From Aculops lycopersici (lineage: Eukaryota > Arthropoda > Arachnida > Trombidiformes > Eriophyidae), in assembly GCA_015350385.1 (NCBI GenBank), contig WNKI01000001.1, positions 11,116,573 to 11,180,572 of the forward strand: a stretch of 64,000 nucleotides of DNA, written 5' to 3'. The translations under genes were made by a program, and so were the position numbers. Below, piece by piece: positions 14,069-26,206 of the stretch. Position 1 is the first letter of the stretch, and the number at the start of each line of letters is the position of its first letter. The notes under the pieces are model-generated. The model did no database searches. It was not told the DNA's origin and worked only from the letters and a program-made list of their open reading frames with translations.

Positions 14069-17000
14069 GCAGAGGGGTACATGCAAAATCATTGCAAAAC
14101 TCGCAATAACTCTCATGTCCTCGCAGTCTAGTTGGTCTTTAAACTAGATTTTGGTGACACATAATCGGGAGCTCATCGCTTCCATTGCCACTAACGCTCA
14201 CTGATCTTCAACATCGACAACAACCACGACCATCACGACGACTACACCCAAATCCACCGCTCGACGTGAGCTGATTGCGCCGTCATGTTGGCGGCCAAAT
14301 ACTCACTACCAGGCTAGAGAGTAGAGCGTAGAAAATCAATCTCGATTCCAATTTTATTTTGCATTTCTGTTTCCTTTTGCGCTTCCCGTTTAGATATATT
14401 TATATATAAACTGAGAAGTTTTTAGCAGAAGCGGAAGCGACACAAAGGGAAACGATTGAAATTGATTTTGTCAATGGGATAGCTTCCTTCTTCTTCTCAC
14501 AAACGCGGCGAAAAAACCTACCCACATGCCGATATATATCTTCAAACCCAAAACTTAGAGCTGACTCGCTACTCTTGGGAGTTGAATCGAATGAAGTGGC
14601 GAGTGTCTGTGCAGAGGATTCCTCGTACCAATTGGTGGTTCAAGTTTCAGTGTTGTTTTTGCGAAGGGAAGGAGGAGGCTTAATAGTTTTTTGGCGCTAG
14701 ACACCAAATTGCAGGCTAAGATATCTTCAGTCTTCCTGCAGGAAGCTCGAGAGATGAGGGGGGAGACGAAAATGCTGCTAGCTTGCCGACCAGTCAGCCT
14801 CGCTGGCAAGACATCTGGTGGCGACAGCAGAATACTAGACGCCGAGTGAGACCAAAACTCAGTGGCATAACCCGGAAGTCGCGAGCGGAAGACTCGCTGG
14901 TGTTTTGTGCCACAGGCGCCAGTTTAGTTTAGCTCGCCTCGCTTTTGTACTGTTTGCTGTGCCATACAATCATGGATCAATCGATCATTTGTTGGCTGGA
15001 TGGCTGGCTCAGCGGGCCAGCCCACTATTTTGCCAGAATTCTAGTAGCAGATTCTGGCGGCAAAGAATACTGACGACAACAACACAAACAACAACAAAAG
15101 ACTCGGCCCCTTTCTTGCAGGAAGTTTCTTTTCTCGCTTCTCCTCTCTTTGGCGGAGGGAAACTGAGCTTACCCGATGAAAATTGTACAGGGAACACAAC
15201 GAATCATGCCCAACTCCAAAACGAAAGAGACAGAAGGTGGAGCTAGCTAATCGATTGAAAACTAAACGAAGCTCCTAATACGACTAACTCTAACCCGCTT
15301 CTTTGAATCACAATATAAATACCAGGTAACGGATACATCGAGGGCCGCGAGTTGGATCACTTCCTGCGCGAGTTTGTGGCCTCAGTGAGCGCCTACGACT
15401 TGAGTGCCGACGTAAGTATTTTCCAATTCGAAATCTGTCTGCTGGAGAGAGCGGCAAGCTGAATAGATGTCGACGAGAACAAGAGAGATGGAGAAGAGAC
15501 AGCCAAGTGCTGATTATCTATCCTCCGGTTTGCTAGCCCATGAGTTGAATTTAAACCGAATTGGTCACTGAGGAGTTAACCTGGAAGCGTGAGACGAAAC
15601 CCATTTCAAAGGCTCGAAAAGAATGCTGCTAACCATTATTTCAATCCAAATAAATCTGTTAAACGATAATCTAAATCCACCCAAAATGATAGGCAATCTC
15701 AAATAAGGTGCTCGCCGAATTGAAGCAAACTTTTCTCGAGGCTTACGACGAGAATTCGGATGGCAAGATCGATATACGCGAGGTAAGTTGGTTTAATCAC
15801 GACCATCGCCACTTCAACAGCGACCCCTTGTGTCACCAGAATCGAGGAAACGAAAAAAAATACACAGTTATCGGCTAGCTGTGTAGTAGTACTAAACGGA
15901 GCGAGCATCTGCATTTGTAACTAAAGTTTCCGAGTTACAAAGTGTTGAGGCCTCCCTCGTGGCATATCACGTGACGGTCGTTTGGAAAATGTGACCGACT
16001 CTTTCTCGTCCTTCGGTGACAAGTTTAATCCAACCACCGAGCAGTCGGTAGTTGTCACTGTTGACCAGCCAAAGGAAAGAGTCAACTTAAATTGAATGCC
16101 AAGTTCAAGCTAAGAGCTAGCCAAGTGATAGGCTGGATTCTCGCTGTCGTCGTCGCAACTTGCGACTGGTGGGCGAGCCAACTGCTGAGGTCCAGCTGAT
16201 TGGCTAGTTAACTCGCCCCTCTATCCCCGTTGCTCGTCTCGTGGTTTATCTCGTTTGCAAACTGGCGGACACATACCCGACTAGCGCTCGTTGAGTTTGC
16301 TTGAATTTCAGCTCAATGTTGTTGTTGCTGCTGCTGCTCTTCCTGCTTCGTCCAAGACCGTGAGCAACAACGACGCCGACGAGTTTATCTGCTTGGCGAT
16401 GGATGGCCGAGAATAGACTGAACGGGAACTGATAATAAGAAGGAGAGAGAGAGAAGGATTCAACCGGAAGAGTGGAGTTTTTGTGACTAAATGATCGATC
16501 GATCGATTAGCTGGCCGCTCGTCCAGTTGGCCAGTCGGCAGGCTGACTGACTGGCAAATTCTCAAGGCTACAAGCGTACATCTAGCAACTTTATTGGTCA
16601 ATTCCATGAAATCGAAGGAGAGGAGAAGGAAACGAAGTTGGGGCCACTAGCGGCGCTAATTCAATCTAGCCGATTAGCCGGCTGTTTGGACTTTTGTGTG
16701 GCAATTTGAGCTACACTCTCTCCCATTCTCGACCATCACCATTTCATCAACCACTTCCACGCTATTCGATCCGATTCGATTCGATTCAACTGAACCGAGC
16801 TAAACTAAGCTAAACTCGAATTGGATTGGCTCGACTCGACTCGACAGGATTCACAATTGTATGTTCATTGCCCTTGAGCGTCCTTAAAGAATCCTTTGTG
16901 ACCCGACCAAATTAATTCCAAACCCTTTGGCTGGGCTATTGATATTTGTGTTTGCAAATTCCTGCAACTCAATGGTTTATTTACAAATGCCAAAGGCATT

Positions 17001-20000
17001 GTGAGATCTCAATATGATGATAGCTCGGACCTGCGTTAAGTAAGGTGGACTCTTTTTCTTGTAGTCAGCAAACTTTTTGGATCGCTTGCGCCGACGTGAC
17101 TCCACACGCGAGAGCCACTCTATCAGAGGGTCAGTCAACTAGCCGCTTGCACTTGTAACCCTTCATCTCGTCCTCGTCTCATCACATCTTGACTCATCAC
17201 ATTACATTTCAGCCTAGGCGCATGTCGACTCACTTCGTCGTGCGTCACGTGACCTTAGATTCACTTGTAATGCTGACTTGTCTGCTGGAATCATAGTTGA
17301 CCCAGCAGACGTCAACCGGAAGTTGCGATATCTTCCCTGGTTGTCGCTTGCACAGCGTTAGTTTTAGTTGAATAATTCAAATTTGGTGCCTACTACAATC
17401 GATAGGCGTGGCTCCTCGAGCCACCAAAACCTTTTTCCAAAATAGTAGCCTAACCCGAAACGAAGGTTCGAGGACAACATTCACTCGACCTCCTCGTTCA
17501 TATTCTGGCAAACCGGCCCGTCGTTCGTCGTCCAAATCGAGCGACAGTAGCACTAGCCGCTGAATGGTATTAGTCTTGCGATTTGTGCCCGACCAAGTGG
17601 TGCGCCACTAAACCATTTGCAAGTGGCGACTTCCGGCTAACCAAAACCAAGCAACGACGACTTATACTCCGCCTCCCACGCTTCTGCTGCAGCCTGCCCG
17701 CCTGCCTACTCCAGAATGACTCTGATCGATGAGCTTCGCGCCCGCCCATGAAGGGATCATTAAATTTGAGAAGCCCCCTCGAGTTGGCTAGTGGATTCCT
17801 GCTGGTTGAGTGCAATGGAAAACCCCCTAGCTAGCGAAAGCAGCTAAGGTGTCGCCTCCTCCTGGTCTCCGTTGCCAATTGTAAACAGAACAACAAAACT
17901 GACTCGTCATTGTTGTTATTTTCACGATGCAAGTTGCGTGCCTCAATCGCTTAGAGTTGCGACATGGAACTCAAGAGACCCTTTGTTTTGAGACTCTTTT
18001 CCCGGCAAATCTCTCATTGCAAATCCATTCAATTTTGGCCAAGAAGTATAACTGACTAGTTAGTAGCTCACTCGTAAGCCCGTTTACAAGTGGCTGGAAT
18101 TAAAGATGCAACTTGCCTTTCGGCACCTCATTGTTGAGTACCATCTAACTCTTGAGAGTTTGCATGTATCAACTCAAATTTGTGGCGAGCTATCTTTGAC
18201 CACATGGCTCTTGAGTGCCAATAAAAGAAACAGAGAAAGACTTTCCTAAGGCCACTACCGACAATGAACACGGCCAAAACTAAATTTACTAAGCTGGTCA
18301 CCCGATTCGTCGCCTGATTCAAATGCAATTGAATTCCTAGCGCATTCACCACTGACTAGCAAGGTCTAGTTGGATTGTGAATGCAACTTTCTCAATCAAG
18401 TTGAAGTGGCAAGAGCCTTAGGCAGGCAAATGCTCGCACGCCTATTTGCTTCCGGTTTGTGATGGTTGCGCGATTACAAGATTGCGCCTCTGGTTTTGTT
18501 GATCCCGCAGCGAGAAAAAGTTTCAAACGTAACTTTTCCTCACACATCTACAGTGGCGATGGCTTCTCCTAGCGCCACTTCGGTTCAAGGTCGCGCCTCC
18601 GTCGTCCGTAGTCTTATTACTATTATTGTTATTATTGCTTCTCAACTCGGCGGCGAGCAGGCAAAAGTAAGAGGTGGCTGACGAGGCAAAAGACAAGAGG
18701 CCCATTGTATCAGTCTATTGTGATTCAGCCAAGGCGCGTCGTCTGTGGTCCCATAAGATCGATTAGCGACTTTCGGCGGTATCGTGGGTTTTGGTCTAGG
18801 TGTCAAGTCGACAGCTACAACGCTAGCAACTAAGATCAAAACGACAACGAGTTTCTTTTCTCCTCTTTTCTTCCCTTCCCTTCCCTTCTTCTCTCTTTTC
18901 AACACTCGCATCGTTCTCTTCTCAACTCAAACAAAAAACGAGCCTCTATCGCCGTTTTGAGCGACAACCAATTGCATTGTCTTCACTATTCCATTGAAAC
19001 CTTGGAGGCAGTTTAGTTTCACCCTCACCTCGCTGCATCTTCGCGACTGCGGCGGTGGATACTCCGAAGCCAGCTCCAACCACAGGAGATAGTCGAATGG
19101 GATTCTGGGGCAAAATTAGTGGAGCGAACTGCCTTCCCGTTCCATCGCCATTTGCGACAATGTCTTGCGTTGTAAAGTTTGCCCGAAGTGAGTGCTCATC
19201 AAGAGGCTGGGCGGTTGCCGTTGGCAAGCTCAGGCGAGTTAGCAAACAGAGTCAGTGTGTGTCAGCTTGCAAAAGTCGCGAGGACGTGTAGTAAAGGGCA
19301 CAACGTAATGAGATTTCACGTAGTCGCTTGCGGCGCATCTCATTGTGTAAGCGCGAAACTTCCGGCAAATGACGAGCCGCGTTGCTCGTTAAAGTTTAAC
19401 CGACAACTGATTGGCTTCTCTCATGGTCGTTACGGTTTGGTGTCGATGGGTGTGTTTCGTGGATATCCTCCGTGTTTGATTGCGTGGTTCGTGATTTTCG
19501 CCCGAAAAAAGGGGGTAAGGGAAATCCAATCTGCTTTGGCGCCCAAGCACAGGATCAACTTCCGGTCAATGTCCTCAGGTGACATTAAACACAAACACGC
19601 GCGCCAATCTAGTGAGCCAATCATTGCAGAAAATTTCATTTTTTGCTCCTCCTTGGCGAGAAGGAAAAAAACGTATTCCCTGCCGCAAGCTAGAGATGGA
19701 GGTGGAAAGAGGAGAGCAGTGAAAGTATCACCAGCTTGGCCGAGTTAATGATGGAAAAAATTGACCACCAAACCGAAAGCCAAAGATCAGAAACGTGAAC
19801 GAAATTCCAAAACTAATGATCTCCCCGAAACAACAACGAGGACGACGACCACCACGATGAGCGGACTAGATCTAGCTTTGCAATCTATTTAGTTTTAGCC
19901 ACTGCGTTGCAGACTACACACTCGTGGTGCGAAACGAAAACCCCAGCCAGGTTTTTTCGGCTATTTACGGATAACTTACTGACTAGCTGACTGGCTGAAC

Positions 20001-21919
20001 ATTCGATCACGAGCTGGACCTCGAATTGGTTTGATAAATATGGCGAGCTGAGATTTTCGTTTGTGCGAGACGAGAAAAGTTGCAAGTAATTTGTAAGCCT
20101 GCCGGCTGGATTATGTGCCATAGTCACAGGAAACTAGTGTATTTATAGTAGCAGGGGCGACTATTGCAACCGAGAAACGGAGAACAACAACAGACAGTGC
20201 AAGCACAATCCGAATAACCGACCGACCAGCTAGCTAGGCGTCATAATTGATGAACTTGGCTGAATGTGTGCGAAGACTGTTAAGGCGTCCCCATTGCTAT
20301 CACTACCACCACTAGACACTAAACACTAAACGAAACGAGCTGGCTGCGCCTAGCGACTGTGGCAACCAAATTTTGGCCACCAGTCACTTTGTTGCAACTT
20401 ATTCGGCGGCGAGAAAGAAATTCGAGGAAGCGGAGAGTAGGGCGATTATACCGATGGCTTCCAAGTTTTGCCCACTGGCCAGTGGAACTTCGCTAACCGG
20501 AAACTCAAAGACAAGGCGCCGTCTAATCGGCGCGCTATCTGGTTGCCGTCACTTAGTTGGATAGCCAGCCAGCTAAGTGACCAAGCTAGCTAACTGGCTA
20601 TACGTTTCACTCTCCTGGTGCGTCCACCTCATTTGCGCGCCAGTCAGTCAAGTGGGCGACTCTCTCTGTCTCTCTTCTCTATGCTATTATCCCTCTGTTG
20701 GTCATTAGGCTTAATATAGCAGCAATATCATCGTTTTGCTAGTTGCTACTCCCATTGCCACTGGTCTAAACGACTCGAGTGGCAAGCTAACTAAGCTCAG
20801 CGGTTAGCGTCTAAATTTGCCACAAAACAAGGAGTCAATTCAGCTTCCCCTTCTTCAGGTCTGCTGTCCTCCTCAGAGGTACACTGATAGCTGGCACACT
20901 GATGGTCTTGCAAATACCGACACGCCCACTCGCATGCAACCCACAAAAACCACTCTAACCCGCGCTAATGCTTCTCCCTCACTCCCACTGTTTCTCTCTA
21001 CCATCAACGAATCCACCAAACTGGTCAATCAAATATCAACCCAAACAACAAACTTCATGTTAAAACACTTAGCTGGCGCAACTTCTTCCACTTGAGGAAA
21101 GTTTCTTACTTCTGTTTCGCTTCGATAATCCACTCGACTCAAGCGTGGAGTTCATGAAGGTGAGTAGTGACGGTATTCAGGTTTAGCTTACATTTTAGGC
21201 GCTTAAGTGCTGCATAGGATCTCGTATGCACCTAACGCCAAATTGCTCTTCGCTTATGGGTCATAAATTTTGAGGCTTTTCACTTATCTGAAATTTGGCC
21301 AAATCGAACCGCTGAGCTATCATCTAAATCTGGAAGCATCTAAACTAAATCAAACTTGAACTTTGATCTAATCAAACCAAAAAACAACACGCAGATTTGG
21401 ACTAATTACGATCGCGACGGAAGCGGATACATTGAGGCGGATGAGCTAAAGAGTTTCCTCAACGATTTGCTAAAAGAATCTCGCGGCGTTCCCGTGGGCG
21501 AGGACAAGATTATCGAGTACACTGATACCATTTTGCAAATTTTCGACTCAAACCGCGATGGCAAGTTGCAATTGAGCGAAATGGCTAGACTGCTACCTGT
21601 CAAGGAGAATTTCTTGAATAGAAGCGCCTTTAAGGGGGCATCGAAGGTGACAAAGGATGACATTGAGCGCGTTTTTGTGCTCTACGATCGGGATCAGAAT
21701 GGAACCATCGAAAACGAGGAACTCAAGGGATTTTTAAAGGATCTTTTGGAGTTGGTTAAGCGCGATTATGATGCGCACGATTTGGCCGAGTTTCAGGATG
21801 CCATTTTGAGGGGTTGCGACTTCAATAAGGATGGAAAAATAAACAAGAAGGAGCTAACCATGGTTCTATTGGCGCTTGCAAGACACGCCAATCAGGAAGT
21901 CGAACAGTCAGCCAAATGA
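2425..21919 (+). CDS. calbindin-32 type six-EF-hand calcium-binding protein, five coding exons
   Basis: The CDS joins 2425..2737, 15326..15411, 15693..15782, 21073..21159 and 21395..21919. All junctions are GT-AG and the phases fit, giving 366 residues. Six EF-hand loops lie at residues 102-113, 152-163, 198-209, 243-254, 290-301 and 334-345; each keeps Asp at position 1, Gly at 6 and Glu at 12, so all six could bind calcium. The last exon encodes EF3 to EF6 and closely resembles insect calbindin-32 (Cbp53E), with the family's NEELKGFLKDLLELVK stretch. Proteins of this family are cytosolic calcium buffers and sensors, mainly in neurons and some muscles. The first 80 residues are low complexity, with a seven-Asn run, and extend beyond the roughly 310 residues of the fly protein. 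AATAAA signals follow at 22034, 22069 and 22083. Introns 2 and 4 are 281 and 235 bases; introns 1 and 3 are very large. I see no in-frame stop. The start is the first ATG before the conserved region and remains the least certain point. Confidence 0.93.
3355..3395. repeat. perfect inverted repeat, 16-bp arms, 9-nt loop
   Basis: The arm ACAATCATCTCAATGC (3355-3370) is exactly complementary to 3380-3395. The loop is CCAAGACGC. In the calbindin intron-1 transcript this would fold into a strong hairpin. No function is recognised. Confidence 0.85.
5257..5276. repeat. (CT)n microsatellite
   Basis: Ten CT units in calbindin intron 1. Confidence 0.85.
10093..10126. repeat. (CT)17 microsatellite
   Basis: Seventeen uninterrupted CT units in calbindin intron 1. 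The complementary GA strand could bind GAGA-type factors, but nothing else supports this. Confidence 0.9.
11182..11216. repeat. 12-bp tandem repeat, about 2.9 copies
   Basis: The unit AGACCGATGGCA is repeated without error, in non-coding intron 1 of the calbindin gene. Confidence 0.85.
11821..11882. repeat. 18-bp minisatellite, about 3.4 copies
   Basis: The unit CGAGCTTTGTACAACCGT occurs at 11821, 11839 and 11857, then a partial copy. The first copy differs by one base. It lies in intron 1 of the calbindin gene. Confidence 0.9.
13992..14072. repeat. (CAGCAA)n microsatellite
   Basis: About thirteen hexamers of CAGCAA with CAG interruptions, next to a GAG run, in calbindin intron 1. It produces long artificial Gln, Leu or Ala-Val frames on both strands, but no splice signals place it in a gene. 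Confidence 0.9.
15783..21072 (+). other. intron 3 of calbindin gene (5.3 kb)
   Basis: The intron begins GTAAGT and ends ACTTAG, in phase 0 after the second EF-hand. It contains one long open frame (19179-19748) that starts with TTG and matches nothing. Otherwise it shows only short simple repeats, for example a GA run near 16445, and the same CTAGCTAGC-rich vocabulary as intron 1. Confidence 0.85.
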
Positions 21920-22604
21920 ACAGCGCAGGCTAAGTCACCAATTAATTTGTCTATCAATCTTCGTGTCAAAATATCACAGTGTATGATATCTTCTCCAGTA
22001 AGCAAAGAAGAGACCAAAAATCCGATTCACAATAATAAAATAAGGAATGAATCCAGCATGACAAGCATAATAAATACGAGACAATAAACTGTTAAAAATT
22101 ACGTGTCTATCACTCACTCATTTGCTTACTAGCACTGTCAAGGAAATCCCACCTGTTTATGAGTGTCAATATTGATGTAATACTATCTAATCCAGTCTAT
22201 CTAACAAGTTCCCTGTTTGAACTCTCGATTCACGCTTTACAAATTGTCAGTTTTTTGTCGAGTCATCGTAAATCAAATGAATAGACAAAGAGGTTCGACG
22301 GGTCTCCCGCAGAAAGTGGTTGTCATTTTTGTTTTCCTTTTTAACCTGAAAATTTTATTGCTCTCCCTGTAACCCAAAATCCCGGCGACGCGTCTAAATC
22401 GTGCCACGGATTAGTGGAAGATGACGCCACCTGTCCGATGATCGGAAGCCTTGCGTTGCATTGACGCTGACATTGAATTCCAGTCAATCTAACCAACTGA
22501 TTCATCGTTAACGACGACAACGACACTGTTGAGATAGAAAACTAATTTGCAAATTGAAAGTCTCTTAACTGAGAGACACTTGAATTGGAATTAATTTGCA
22601 TGAG
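21920..22604 (+). other. calbindin 3' UTR and intergenic region before the SLC26 gene
   Basis: Three AATAAA hexamers at 22034, 22069 and 22083 are candidate polyadenylation signals for the calbindin gene. The remaining 500 bases before the SLC26 start codon hold no gene and probably include its promoter and 5' UTR. Confidence 0.6.
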
Positions 22605-25600
22605 ATGAGCAATAGCAACGCTCCTGAAAACACTACAAGCAAAAGTCACCGAAACAACAATAGCTGCAACAATGATGGCAAGGACCTGGCAACCAAGAAA
22701 TGGATTGACGACAGTGCAAATGTTACAGCCATCGCAGCAGCAGCTTCCACCGCCACAAGCGATAATTGTGGCAAAAGCAATGGAAATAAACCGGAACAGG
22801 TGGCGGCAAATTACGGTTTATCGGCGCTCAAGTTGGAAGCGGAAATCAGCGAGGCTGAGCTTATTTTGCGACCATGCGAAGTCTCTAGACGCAACTCGTT
22901 GAGTGTACCGAGTCAAAGGCGCCCGCAATCGAGTCAGCAAAACTCCTCCTGGAAGCAACTGAATGGAGGTCAGCCAGAGGGTGAGTCGAGTGTTAGTGAT
23001 ACAAGCGATGTGAACTCGGATGACGATGCCGCATCCATAGTGAGCCGTTTAAGTCAAATTGTCATTGAGCAAGAGGAGCAACTAGCAAGTCCATCGGGCT
23101 CGATGGTTGAGAAGACTACGAAATCGGATAGGCTCGCGGATTGTCGCTCTGGTGATGCTCGCATGAAGCATGCCAAATCAACAGGCAACTTAAACGCACC
23201 TCATGTCGATAAGGTCTGGCAGCTTGGGGGCAATCAAGTGGCCAAGAATGTTCCGAGTATAAATATTATGCAAGAGTTTGGTAATGACACAAAAGAGCCA
23301 ATGGTAAAAGAGCGTTCCAAGTCGGTGTATGTGAATATTCATTCACAAGCTAAGGAAAGTGATGAAAATGATGATTTACCAACGAGAGTTATGCGCCGGA
23401 ACGATTCCTCAGGTTTTCTACCTGAGAGAGGAAATCTTCGCGAGCTTGAAAGTAGTCGCAATCAAAAAGAGCAACAGCACCAAGTGGTCGGTCCCACGAA
23501 CAGAGTAGCGAGGTCAAATACCATTTCGGGTGTCGATACACCTTTACTATTTGATGACAGAGGCCAGCTGCTGTTAAACATTCGCCGATCAGCTTGGACT
23601 CTGTCTCAATTTGAAAAGGATTTTGGCGACAATCAGCAGCAGATACAACAGCCAAGGGAACAGATAGGCCCGACAAGTTATAGCAACTCGGATAGGAGCT
23701 CATCGCCTGCTAGTTGTGAGTCTCTGAACTCTATGCATTTGAGCTCAAAAACTCCATCACCGGAGCCACTTAAATTGACGGCCACCAACAACAACCTGTT
23801 GATACGAGCCTCAAAGAATGTCTTGCAATTGAGTGGCCAGGGAAATAATTTAAGATTGTCGCCACCCGTGAATACTATGGACCAACCCAACAACAAGCGG
23901 AGATGTAGCGCCGACTTCTCAAAACTTCGTCGTCCATCACATTGTCACTCAATCACTTCGTTGGCCTCCTCGCTGAAGAGCTCGGGTCGAGGAGGACGAG
24001 GGACTTTGAGCTCAGTCTTAGGGCGTGGCAAGCCTAGAAAACACCGGGATTTTGACAACCAGCAACAAAATTTCGATGATTCGGACTCCACTAGTGGGGA
24101 TAGATGTTGCCGATGGAATTGCTTCACAAGGTATGTTCCAATATTAGATTGGTTGCCCAGGTACAAGATGAATTTATTTTGGGGCGACCTAACAGCGGGC
24201 CTAGTAGTTGCAGTGCTAAACATTTCTACCAGCCTCTCGGCTGCCGTTGTGGCGGAAACAGAACTTAGCACTGCATTTAGATCCTCAATTATAAGCACAT
24301 TCATTTTTGCCTGCTTTAGTTCCTCCAAACACACCTCTTTTGGTAGCTGGTCAATCATGTCACAGCTTCTGGTAATCGGTGTTCGTCAAGCTCTATCGGA
24401 TGAGCTCATATTAAACCGCATTAATTTGGGTCCAGCTGCCTCATGGGAACCGGAAGAGTATGAGCGATGGCATTTAAACATCATTATTATGTATACATTT
24501 CTCATTGGATTAATCCAGTTGCTTTGTGGGTTTTTAAACCTCGGCAATCTATTGGCAAGCTTCATACCGGAAGCTCTGTGTTCCTCAATGATTGCAGCCA
24601 CTGCCTTCACCATGGCCATTGGACAGTTGGCAAACATGTGTGGAACTAGCAACAAAATCTTGTGGGCCATCGAGAGGAACACTACCGAGTTGTGGGCCGA
24701 TTTAAAGAATCCACCTGTTGACATTACAGACATTTTCTCTGATTTATTCCGGTGGGTTAAGCAGANNNNNNNNNNNNNNNNNNNNNNNNNNNNNNNNNNN
24801 NNNNNNNNNNNNNNNNNNNNNNNNNNNNNNNNNNNNNNNNNNCCTCGAAGAAGAGTACAAAACAACTACCTCTGGCCCAATTCACATTGAATTCATCATG
24901 CCAAATCTTCCCGATTTGCGCTTATTAAGGGAGCTTTGGTCGGATTCCGTTGCGACTGCTCTCATTAGTTATACTATGGTTTATATCATGTCTAAAACCT
25001 ATGCAAATAAGTTCAACTACGAGATTGATTGCAACCAGGAGCTTTTAGCTTGTGGCGCAGGTAACCTAATTGGCGGAATGTTTGATGCCCTTCCGGCCAC
25101 AGCCTCTTTCTCCCGGACAGCAGGTCAGGTGGAGGCAGGTGGTAACACACAAATGGCCTCCATAATCAATTGTGTCATTTTAGTAATCCTCGCTCAGCTT
25201 TTTGGTCGTTATGTTGCATTCCTTCCGGTTTGTGTTATGTCAGCGACACTATTCTTTGGCTTTGTTAGAATGATGGGTCGAACCAGCGAGGCTGTGCACT
25301 ATTGGCGCATTTGCAAGGTTGACTTTGCCATTTGGGTGGTGACATTTGTGGCCATATTAACAACAGACATGGTCAACGGTTTTATTTGCGGCTTTATATT
25401 CTCGATTCTGACCATGTTGTATAGAGCGCAAAATCGTCGCTGCTACCTGTTGGGCACAATTGGAACTTCGGATGTCTACGTACCCTTAGCTAGGTACCCT
25501 ATAGCTCAAGAGATTGATGGAATTAAGATCTTTCAATTCTGTGGTCCTATACACTATGTTTGTGCCGAGTTATTCGAAAGACTTCTCAGGCATAAGACTC

Positions 25601-25953
25601 GAGTTAATGTGAAGCTTATAATGCAGAGCCTTGAGGAAACCGAAATGGAGAGATTCCAACCTCAAAGGATGAATTTGCCGACGCACATCATCTTAGACTT
25701 CTCAATGATATCCTACGTAGATAGTGCCGGTATCCACATAATCAAAAAGATAATTGAGGACCACAGAAAGGTAAACATAAGCATTTTCATAGCATCGCTA
25801 GCATCGCATGTGGCTGCTGTGGTCAAGAGTGAACCTAGTTTGTGGGGAGTCTATAAGGAGAGATTCTACGTGACTCTAGCCGACGCGGTTCATTGTGCTA
25901 TTTTGGACCGTCAAAAGATGGACTTGGTCAGTGATATTCAGGCGAAGTTATGA
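22605..25953 (+). CDS. SLC26/SulP-family anion transporter with STAS domain (interrupted by an assembly gap)
   Basis: This is a plasma-membrane anion exchanger or channel of the SLC26 family. The first in-frame ATG is 22605; an upstream TTG at 22596 is not a credible start. About 500 residues of Ser/Asn-rich, poorly ordered sequence precede the membrane core, far more than the 60-80 residues usual in the family. The core starts near 24110 with the family's GDLTAGL stretch, and several hydrophobic segments follow. Seventy-seven Ns at 24766-24842 interrupt it. The second part resumes at the stretch aligned with the family's DGNQEL motif (here DCNQELLACGAGNL) and ends with a STAS domain (ILDFSMISYVDSAG) near residue 960. 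The two halves are in different frames, and by comparison with the family about 55 residues are missing, so the N run understates the real gap. AATAAA lies at 26034. The family is certain; the substrate and exact member are not. A single exon apart from the gap. Confidence 0.9.
24766..24842. other. assembly gap (77 N) inside the SLC26 gene
   Basis: The flanking coding frames do not match across 77 bases. If the gap lies in one exon, the missing length must leave remainder 1 on division by 3, whereas 77 leaves 2. The lost segment should include one or two membrane helices. Confidence 0.97.
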
Positions 25954-26206
25954 GTTATGAATCCCACCCATAGGTCTGGCATTGTTATATAACATAAAGA
26001 AGCGTTTCCCTTGTGGAGTGAATCCACATTGATAATAAATATACGAGTCCATCACGCTTGATCGTAAAACTTTATATACTGTATGTACATTCGAGAGATA
26101 AAAATTGTTTTAGTTTCACTAATTTCCAGTGGTTTTCTTTGGTTCAACCATCAGACTGCTGGATGGAATTGAGTGTATCAGGTAATTGATCGCTCTTAAT
26201 ATAGCA

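Larger units (their letters stand above)
2738..15325 (+). other. intron 1 of calbindin gene (12.6 kb)
   Basis: The intron begins GTAAGT and ends CCAG, and splits the Gly codon at position 6 of the first EF-hand loop. It has no credible coding sequence. It holds CT and CAG-type microsatellites, two short minisatellites, a perfect 16-bp inverted repeat at 3355-3395 and many CTAGCTAGC-like words. Its length is extreme beside the intronless neighbours, and such introns in neuronal genes often carry enhancers; that is inference. Confidence 0.85.

Noticed and set aside
13824..14082. Poly-Leu and poly-Ala-Val frames on the minus strand
   Set aside because: They are products of the CAGCAA microsatellite read in other frames.
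19179..19748. 189-codon open frame in calbindin intron 3
   Set aside because: It starts with TTG, has no domain, lies wholly inside an intron with well-supported borders, and its composition is like the surrounding intron.
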